From DASUSF01 sp036375275 (GTDB taxonomy: Bacteria; Pseudomonadota; Alphaproteobacteria; Geminicoccales; Geminicoccaceae), in the NCBI GenBank assembly GCA_036375275.1, contig DASUSF010000112.1, positions 1-5,477 on the forward strand: a DNA stretch of 5,477 nt. The letters run 5' to 3'. A program made the translations under genes and the position numbers. Positions 1 to 5,477 of this stretch are shown here, one piece after another (the stretch's first letter is position 1; every line of letters starts with the position of its first letter). The notes below the pieces were generated by a model. The model saw nothing but the letters and a program-made list of their open reading frames with translations. It did not search any database and was not told the origin of the DNA.

Positions 1-2692
<2,692 letters not shown>

Positions 2693-2696
2693 GGCA

Positions 2697-2702
2697 TTTC
2701 CT
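2697..2702 (-). promoter_or_regulatory. Ribosome binding site of rpoB
   Basis: The minus strand reads AGGAAA, with AGGA at 2699-2702, 6 nt before the rpoB ATG at 2692. It is a modest Shine-Dalgarno. A second ATG at 2697 is out of frame and is closed at once by a TGA that overlaps the rpoB start, so 2692 is the start that fits both the spacing and the family N-terminus. Confidence 0.65.
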
Positions 2703-2728
2703 AGGCTCGACGCGGAACGGCCCGCCAC

Positions 2729-2746
2729 GGTCCGGGGCGACGGACC
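2729..2746 (-). other. Stem-loop upstream of rpoB
   Basis: On the minus strand GGTCCG pairs perfectly with CGGACC across a 6-nt loop. This is the hairpin nearest to rpoB, about 37 nt before the start codon and well clear of the Shine-Dalgarno, so it should not by itself block initiation. Confidence 0.55.
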
Positions 2747-2766
2747 CTCAGACCCGGCAGGCTGGT

Positions 2767-2784
2767 TCCGCCGACGACGGCGGA
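2767..2784 (-). other. Stem-loop in rplL-rpoB spacer (7 bp)
   Basis: TCCGCCG and CGGCGGA form a perfect 7-bp stem around a 4-nt TCGT loop. No T-run follows on the transcribed strand. It could be part of an RNA processing or pausing element. Confidence 0.55.
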
Positions 2785-2808
2785 TGGCGCGGTGATCCGC
2801 GGACGTGT

Positions 2809-2827
2809 CGGGCGGCGACGCCGCCCG
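2809..2827 (-). other. Strong 8-bp stem-loop in rplL-rpoB spacer
   Basis: CGGGCGGC and GCCGCCCG form a perfect 8-bp, almost pure GC stem with a GTC loop, the most stable hairpin seen by eye in the window. There is no T-run after it, so Rho-independent termination is unlikely. Pausing, RNA 3'-end protection or processing are possible. Confidence 0.65.
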
Positions 2828-2921
2828 CAGGGGAGACGCGGCGTCCCCACCCCGGCGCCGGGCACGGCCGCGAAGGGCGGCGCCTCCCGGCCGGGGCGGG
2901 ATCGTCGTTCGACGCGCAGCG

Positions 2922-3302
2922 TTACTTGACCTCCACGGAGGCGCCCGCGCCCTCGAGCTGCGCCTTCAGCTTCTGCGCCTCGTCCTTGGAGACGCCCTCC
3001 TTGACCGGCTTGGGCGCGCCCTCGACGAGGTCCTTGGCCTCCTTCAGGCCGAGCCCGGTGATCGCGCGCACCTCTTTGATGACGTTGATCTTCTTGTCAC
3101 CGGCGCCGGCCAGGATGACGTCGAACTCGGTCTGCTCCTCGGCGGGCTCCGCCGCTGCCGCCGCCGCGCCGCCGCCGGCCACCGCCGCCACCGGTGCCGC
3201 CGCCGAGACACCCCACTTGTCCTCGAGCATCTTCGACAGCTCGGCCGCCTCGATGACGGTCAGCGCCGACAGATCCTCGACCAGCTGCTCAAGATTCGCC
3301 AT
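2922..3302 (-). CDS. rplL: 50S ribosomal protein L7/L12
   Basis: L12 is the multi-copy stalk protein of the 50S subunit. Dimers attach to the C-terminal helix of L10 and recruit and stimulate the translational GTPases (EF-Tu, EF-G, IF2, RF3). The 126-residue length is normal. The N-terminal dimerisation and L10-binding domain spans about residues 1-33 (LVEDLSALTVIEAAELSKMLEDKWGV). A flexible hinge very rich in Ala and Gly spans about 34-56. The globular C-terminal domain runs from about 57 to 126 and carries the factor-binding surface ITGLGLKEAKDLVEGAPKPV (81-100). The ATG at 3302 fits the family N-terminus and has a GAGGAG site 9 nt upstream; the stop is TAA. It lies 48 nt downstream of rplJ, the standard pair. 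A separate, stronger ribosome binding site fits the need for several L12 copies per L10. Confidence 0.99.
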   Translation of the reverse strand: MANLEQLVEDLSALTVIEAAELSKMLEDKWGVSAAAPVAAVAGGGAAAAAAEPAEEQTEFDVILAGAGDKKINVIKEVRAITGLGLKEAKDLVEGAPKPVKEGVSKDEAQKLKAQLEGAGASVEVK

Positions 3303-3311
3303 GACCCGCTT

Positions 3312-3317
3312 CTCCTC
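3312..3317 (-). promoter_or_regulatory. Ribosome binding site of rplL
   Basis: GAGGAG on the minus strand, 9 nt before the rplL ATG, is one of the best Shine-Dalgarno matches in the window. A 5-bp GC hairpin (3334-3346, CCGCG/CGCGG) lies just upstream in the 48-nt rplJ-rplL gap. Confidence 0.75.
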
Positions 3318-3350
3318 AACTCCAACCTCGGCACCGCGCCCCGCGGCCCG

Positions 3351-3869
3351 TCATCCCTGTTGATTCTGCTCCGCGTATGCCGCGAGAACCCGCGCCACCT
3401 GGCCGCCCGGCGCCTGCAGCAGCCCGACCAGACGCGACGCCGGCGCGGCGATCAGACCGACCAGCCGGGCGCGGAGTTCGTCCAGCGAGGGCAGGTCGGC
3501 GAGCGCCCTGACCTGCTCGGGCGGCAGCACCTGGCCGGCCAGGCCGCCCCCGATGATGATCAGCTTGTCGTTCTTCTTCGCGAACCCGACCGCCGCCTTC
3601 GGCGCCGCCATCGGGTCGGCCGAGAAGGCGACCCCGGTCGGCCCGGTGAACAGGTCGGCGAGCCCGGCGTAGGCGCCGTCCTCGAGCGCGAGTCGGGCGA
3701 GCCGGTTCTTGGTCACCCGGAACGAGGCCCCGGCGTCGCGCATGCTCCGCCGCAGCGCGGTCATTTCGGCGACGGTCAGCCCCTTGTAATGGGTGACCAC
3801 GACCGAGCCCGCGCCGCCGAACACGCCGCGCAGGTCGTCGACCACCGCCTCCTTACCAGCCCTGAGCAC
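3351..3869 (-). CDS. rplJ: 50S ribosomal protein L10
   Basis: L10 is the base of the L7/L12 stalk. It binds 23S rRNA next to L11 and carries L12 dimers on its C-terminal helix; in well-studied bacteria the L10-L12 complex also represses its own mRNA. The 172-residue length is normal. The N-terminal rRNA-binding domain shows the family motifs GSVVVTHYKGLTVAEMTALR (21-40) and FRVTKNRLARLAL (50-62), followed by LFTGPTGVAF (73-82). The L12-binding C-terminal segment is ELRARLVGLIAAPASRLVGL (131-150) and the helix after it. The start is a GTG at 3869, chosen because it gives the usual LRAGKE-type N-terminus and has a GGAGGG site 5 nt upstream; no in-frame ATG fits. The stop is TGA at 3351-3353. 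Confidence 0.98.
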   Translation of the reverse strand: MLRAGKEAVVDDLRGVFGGAGSVVVTHYKGLTVAEMTALRRSMRDAGASFRVTKNRLARLALEDGAYAGLADLFTGPTGVAFSADPMAAPKAAVGFAKKNDKLIIIGGGLAGQVLPPEQVRALADLPSLDELRARLVGLIAAPASRLVGLLQAPGGQVARVLAAYAEQNQQG

Positions 3870-3874
3870 GCTGA

Positions 3875-3880
3875 CCCTCC
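3875..3880 (-). promoter_or_regulatory. Ribosome binding site of rplJ, decides the GTG start
   Basis: GGAGGG on the minus strand, 5 nt before the GTG at 3869. The strong match and good spacing support GTG as the true initiator. It lies just downstream of the stem pairing at 3888-3935, so leader folding could affect access to it. Confidence 0.75.
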
Positions 3881-3887
3881 AAACCCT

Positions 3888-3935
3888 GCTCGAACGGACG
3901 CACCCGCACCACCCCGCACGAAGGGGTGATCGAGC
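3888..3935 (-). other. Two-tier stem-loop in front of the rplJ ribosome binding site
   Basis: An outer 6-bp stem GCTCGA/TCGAGC (3930-3935 with 3888-3893) encloses an inner hairpin CACCCC/GGGGTG (3923-3928 with 3910-3915, 7-nt loop TTCGTGC). The 3' strand of the outer stem ends 7 nt before the GGAGGG site. A bent helix just upstream of the start is where an L10 repressor complex would be expected, but binding is not shown by the sequence. Confidence 0.5.
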
Positions 3936-3990
3936 GCAGCTGTTCCTGACCCATCAACCGGACACGATGCTGTTGGCGCCACCAGAACGC

Positions 3991-4020
3991 GACGGATCCG
4001 TCCGCCGGAGAGGACTCTCC
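3991..4020 (-). other. Pair of short palindromes in the rplJ leader
   Basis: Minus-strand GGAGAGTCCTCTCC (4007-4020) is a perfect 14-nt palindrome, and GACGGATCCGTC (3991-4002) is a perfect 12-nt palindrome 4 nt away. Each can form a small hairpin of 4-5 bp with a 4-nt loop. They could be RNA stem-loops of the leader or, as DNA palindromes, a protein-binding site near the start of the transcript. The sequence does not decide between these. Confidence 0.5.
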
Positions 4021-4063
4021 GCAGCCGGATATAGGTACGAGCGGCTCATCGACCAGGGCAGGG

Positions 4064-4091
4064 AGCATAGCTTCTGATCCTGGCCGCGCAA
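4064..4091 (-). promoter_or_regulatory. Possible sigma70-type promoter for rplJL-rpoB
   Basis: On the minus strand TTGCGC (4086-4091) and TATGCT (4064-4069) are separated by 16 nt. With flanks they read CTTGCG and CTATGC, resembling the alphaproteobacterial housekeeping pattern CTTGAC...CTATAT. The match is partial (about 4 of 6 in each box against TTGACA/TATAAT) in a GC-rich genome. It is placed about 40 nt after the rplA stop, leaving a leader of about 190 nt. Confidence 0.35.
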
Positions 4092-4132
4092 GCCCTTTCG
4101 ATCGACCACCGCTCCGCCCGTGCCGCATGGCG

Positions 4133-4834
4133 TCAGGCCTGGGCGACCAGGCTCGCGACATCGAGCCGGACGCCCGGGCCCATGGTCGAGCTCAGCGCCG
4201 CCCGCTTGAGGTAGGTGCCCTTGGCGCCGCTCGGCTTGGCCCGGTTGATCGCGTCGACGAACGCCTGGATGTTCTCGATCAGCCGCTCGTCCTCGAAGCT
4301 GACCTTGCCGACCCCGCCGTGCACGATTCCGGCCTTCTCGACCCGGAACTGGACCTGGCCGGCCTTGGCCGCCTGCACCGCCTGGGCCACGTTCGGGGTC
4401 ACGGTGCCGAGCCTGGGGTTGGGCATCAGCCCGCGGGGCCCGAGGATCCGGCCGAGGCGACCGACCACCGGCATCATGTCCGGCGTCGCGATGCAGCGGT
4501 CGAAGTCGATCTTGCCTTCCTGGATCTGCTGCGCGAGATCCTCGGCGCCGACCACGTCCGCACCGGCGGCCTTCGCCTCCTCGGCCTTGTCGCCGCGGGC
4601 GAACACGGCGACGCGGGCGACCTTGCCGGTGCCGTGCGGCAGGTCGACCGTGCCGCGGACCATCTGGTCGGCGTGCCGGGGGTCGACCCCGAGATTAAGG
4701 GCCAGCTCGACCGTCTCGTCGAACTTCGCCTTCGCCGTCCGCTTGATCAGGCCGACCGCCTCGGGCAGCGCATAGCCCTTGTTCCGGTCGACCTGGTCGA
4801 GGGCGGCGCGGAGCCGCTTGCCACGCTTCGCCAT
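4133..4834 (-). CDS. rplA: 50S ribosomal protein L1
   Basis: L1 forms the mobile L1 stalk of the 50S subunit near the E site and helps release deacylated tRNA. In E. coli it also represses the rplK-rplA mRNA. The 233-residue length is normal. Domain I is formed by about residues 1-67 plus 160-233 and domain II by about 68-159. Visible family motifs are FDETVELALNLGVDPRHADQ (38-57), MVRGTVDLPHGTGK (58-71), ATPDMMPVVGRLGRILGPRG (116-135), LMPNPRLGTVT (136-146) and KGTYLKRAALSSTMGPGVRLD (205-225). Thr217 and Met218, known in E. coli as part of the RNA-binding site, are present at the same numbers. The ATG at 4834 lies 4 nt after the rplK TAG and has a GGAG site 7 nt upstream inside rplK, so translational coupling to rplK is likely. 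The stop is TGA at 4133-4135. Confidence 0.99.
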   Translation of the reverse strand: MAKRGKRLRAALDQVDRNKGYALPEAVGLIKRTAKAKFDETVELALNLGVDPRHADQMVRGTVDLPHGTGKVARVAVFARGDKAEEAKAAGADVVGAEDLAQQIQEGKIDFDRCIATPDMMPVVGRLGRILGPRGLMPNPRLGTVTPNVAQAVQAAKAGQVQFRVEKAGIVHGGVGKVSFEDERLIENIQAFVDAINRAKPSGAKGTYLKRAALSSTMGPGVRLDVASLVAQA

Positions 4835-4838
4835 CGCC

Positions 4839-5267
4839 CTACTCCACCACCTCGAGGCCCATGGACGCGGCCGATCCGCGAACCATCTTGACCGCCGCCT
4901 CGACGTCGTTGGCGTTCAGGTCCTGCATCTTCTGCGAGGCGATCTCGCGGACCTGCGCCATGGTGACCTGCCCGCTCGTCGCCCGGCCCGGCGTCGCGTG
5001 CCCCTTCTCGAGTCCCGCCGCCTTCTTTAGGAAGTAGCTGGTCGGCGGGGTCTTGGTGGTGAAGGTGAAGGTGCGGTCCGCGAACGCCGTGATCACCACC
5101 GGGATCGGCATCCCCGGCTCCATGTTCTGGGTCGCGGCGTTGAACGCCTTGCAGAACTCCATGATGTTGAGCCCGCGCTGGCCGAGCGCCGGGCCGATCG
5201 GCGGTGACGGGTTGGCCTTGCCCGCCGGCACCTGGAGCTTGATGTAGCCGATGACCTTCTTCGCCAT
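4839..5267 (-). CDS. rplK: 50S ribosomal protein L11
   Basis: L11 binds the GTPase-associated region of 23S rRNA beside L10 and the L12 stalk, and is needed for RelA activation by uncharged tRNA. The length, 142 residues, is the family standard. The N-terminal domain (about 1-70) contains the proline-rich motif AGKANPSPPIGPALGQRGLN (15-34); Pro22, Pro23 and Pro26 lie in the segment where thiostrepton-resistance changes occur in other bacteria, and no such change is evident. The linker TKTPPTSYFLKKAAGLEKG (71-89) leads to the rRNA-binding C-terminal domain, which shows GQVTMAQVREIASQKMQDLN (99-118) and a family-typical end GSAASMGLEV. The ATG at 5267 gives the standard MAKKVIGYIKLQVPAGKANP start. 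Its Shine-Dalgarno (AGGGAA, 5275-5280) is weak and partly inside a small hairpin. The stop is TAG. Confidence 0.99.
   Translation of the reverse strand: MAKKVIGYIKLQVPAGKANPSPPIGPALGQRGLNIMEFCKAFNAATQNMEPGMPIPVVITAFADRTFTFTTKTPPTSYFLKKAAGLEKGHATPGRATSGQVTMAQVREIASQKMQDLNANDVEAAVKMVRGSAASMGLEVVE
4842..4845 (-). promoter_or_regulatory. Ribosome binding site of rplA inside the end of rplK
   Basis: GGAG on the minus strand, 7 nt before the rplA ATG, is embedded in the last codons of rplK. Ribosomes terminating on rplK would therefore uncover it, which fits equal production of L11 and L1. Confidence 0.65.
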
Positions 5268-5340
5268 TCAAGGCTTCCCTTGCTGGTGCGGTACCAGCGC
5301 GGCGGGCCTGCCGCCCGGCCGCTCCCGCACGCTACGAACC
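5268..5340 (-). promoter_or_regulatory. nusG-rplK leader with three consecutive stem-loops (candidate L1 control site)
   Basis: In 73 nt the minus strand can form GGCGG/CCGCC (5301-5315, 5-nt loop), GCTGGT/ACCAGC (5282-5298, 5-nt loop) and CAAGG/CCTTG (5269-5282, 4-nt loop GAAG). The last ends 2 nt before the rplK ATG and buries the purine-rich AAGGGAA that should serve as Shine-Dalgarno. The second and third share base 5282, so they compete for it or stack end to end. In E. coli L1 represses translation by binding a structured site just before rplK. The arrangement here fits such a site, but the L1 recognition loop cannot be verified by eye. Confidence 0.5.
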
Positions 5341-5477
5341 CTAGAGCTTCTCGACTTGTGAATATTCCAGCTCGACCGGCGTCGCGCGGCCGAAGATCGA
5401 GACCGCGACCTTGAGCCGGCCCTTGCCCTCGTCGACCTCCTCGACCGTGCCGTTGAACGAGCTGAACGGGCCGTCGG
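5341..5477 (-). CDS. nusG: Transcription termination/antitermination protein NusG (C-terminal fragment)
   Basis: Only the last 44 codons and the TAG stop are in the window; the rest lies beyond the right edge. The sequence DGPFSSFNGTVEEVDEGKG, then RLKVAVSIFGRATPVELEYSQVEKL is the C-terminal KOW domain of NusG. This domain contacts ribosomal protein S10 or Rho, while the missing N-terminal NGN domain binds RNA polymerase. The position directly before rplK is the standard bacterial order (secE-nusG-rplK-rplA). It ends 73 nt before the rplK start with no T-run terminator in between, so read-through into rplK is likely. Confidence 0.97.
   Translation of the reverse strand, partial: DGPFSSFNGTVEEVDEGKGRLKVAVSIFGRATPVELEYSQVEKL

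Larger units (their letters stand above)
2693..2921 (-). other. Hairpin-rich rplL-rpoB intergenic spacer
   Basis: This 229-nt gap has no convincing ORF. It is extremely GC-rich and contains a run of stem-loops or palindromes: 2729-2746, 2767-2784, 2809-2827, 2831-2848, 2851-2862, 2867-2881 and 2886-2895. None is followed by a T-run on the minus strand, so a canonical intrinsic terminator is not supported. In E. coli the equivalent spacer holds a partial attenuator and an RNase III processing site that set the ratio of L12 to beta. A similar role is inferred here from position and structure only. Confidence 0.6.
3870..4132 (-). promoter_or_regulatory. rplJ leader region (candidate L10 autoregulatory leader)
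   Basis: This 263-nt non-coding stretch separates rplA from rplJ, while rplK-rplA are only 4 nt apart. That contrast indicates a separate regulatory unit for rplJL(-rpoB). It contains a possible promoter (4064-4091), two compact palindromes (4007-4020 and 3991-4002) and a two-tier stem-loop (3888-3935) ending just before the Shine-Dalgarno. Position matches the leader where L10-L12 binds in E. coli and Bacillus. I cannot confirm an L10 binding motif or kink-turn by eye, so the autoregulation call is inference. Minus-strand ORFs crossing this region do not resemble a protein family. Confidence 0.55.

Noticed and set aside
2809..2827. Intrinsic terminator after rplL
   Set aside because: The stem is strong, but the transcribed strand continues with GC-rich sequence and no T-run, so a Rho-independent terminator is not supported.
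3150..3210. GCC/GCG triplet run as a possible repeat element
   Set aside because: It encodes the Ala/Gly-rich hinge of L7/L12, a normal low-complexity feature of that protein.
2805..3929. 374-codon plus-strand open frame across rplL and rplJ
   Set aside because: It is in codon register with both genes on the opposite strand and has no family-like sequence; a GC-composition artefact.
4035..4061. Second promoter using the TATATC sequence in the rplJ leader
   Set aside because: The -10-like TATATC is good, but no acceptable -35 box lies 16-18 nt upstream (best candidate CTGGTC).
3853..4161. Minus-strand open frame of 102 codons spanning the rplA-rplJ leader
   Set aside because: It begins inside rplA and ends inside rplJ in a different frame, has no clear ribosome binding site and resembles no known family. 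The stretch is better explained as a structured leader.
4127..4891. 254-codon plus-strand open frame opposite rplA
   Set aside because: It is in codon register with rplA and gives a low-complexity translation, as for the other mirror frames.

Overview
The window is a conserved ribosomal-protein and RNA-polymerase locus read entirely from the minus strand. In transcription order (right to left) it holds the 3' end of nusG, then rplK (L11), rplA (L1), rplJ (L10), rplL (L7/L12) and the first two thirds of rpoB (RNA polymerase beta). Gene order and protein sequences suggest an alphaproteobacterium. The base composition is GC-rich. The RpoB start (MTHSFTGRKRIRKSFGRIPEV), the L12 N-terminus and the [21 protein letters not shown] rifampicin region resemble Rhodospirillales-type alphaproteobacteria. 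This placement is by recollection of family sequences, not by a search.

Layout: nusG ends at 5341, running in from beyond the right edge. A 73-nt gap (5268-5340) packed with three small stem-loops precedes rplK (4839-5267). rplA (4133-4834) follows after only 4 nt, and its Shine-Dalgarno lies inside the end of rplK. A 263-nt leader (3870-4132) separates rplA from rplJ. It carries a plausible sigma70-type promoter and several stem-loops, as expected for an autoregulated L10 leader. rplJ (3351-3869, GTG start) and rplL (2922-3302) are 48 nt apart. A 229-nt, very GC-rich gap (2693-2921) with at least seven hairpins or palindromes precedes rpoB, which runs from 2692 off the left edge.

The products work together in translation and transcription. 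L11 and the L10-(L12)n stalk form the GTPase-associated centre of the 50S subunit, L1 forms the mobile L1 stalk at the E site, NusG is an elongation factor that binds RNA polymerase, and RpoB is the polymerase beta subunit. In well-studied bacteria L1 represses rplK-rplA and L10-L12 represses rplJ-rplL at the mRNA level. The structured gaps in front of rplK and rplJ sit where those controls would act.

No mobile element, CRISPR array, tRNA, rRNA or novel system is visible. The long plus-strand reading frames are codon-register mirror images of the real genes. The interesting parts are the non-coding gaps, especially the hairpin-rich rplL-rpoB spacer and the two leaders, plus a well-preserved internal duplication in RpoB.
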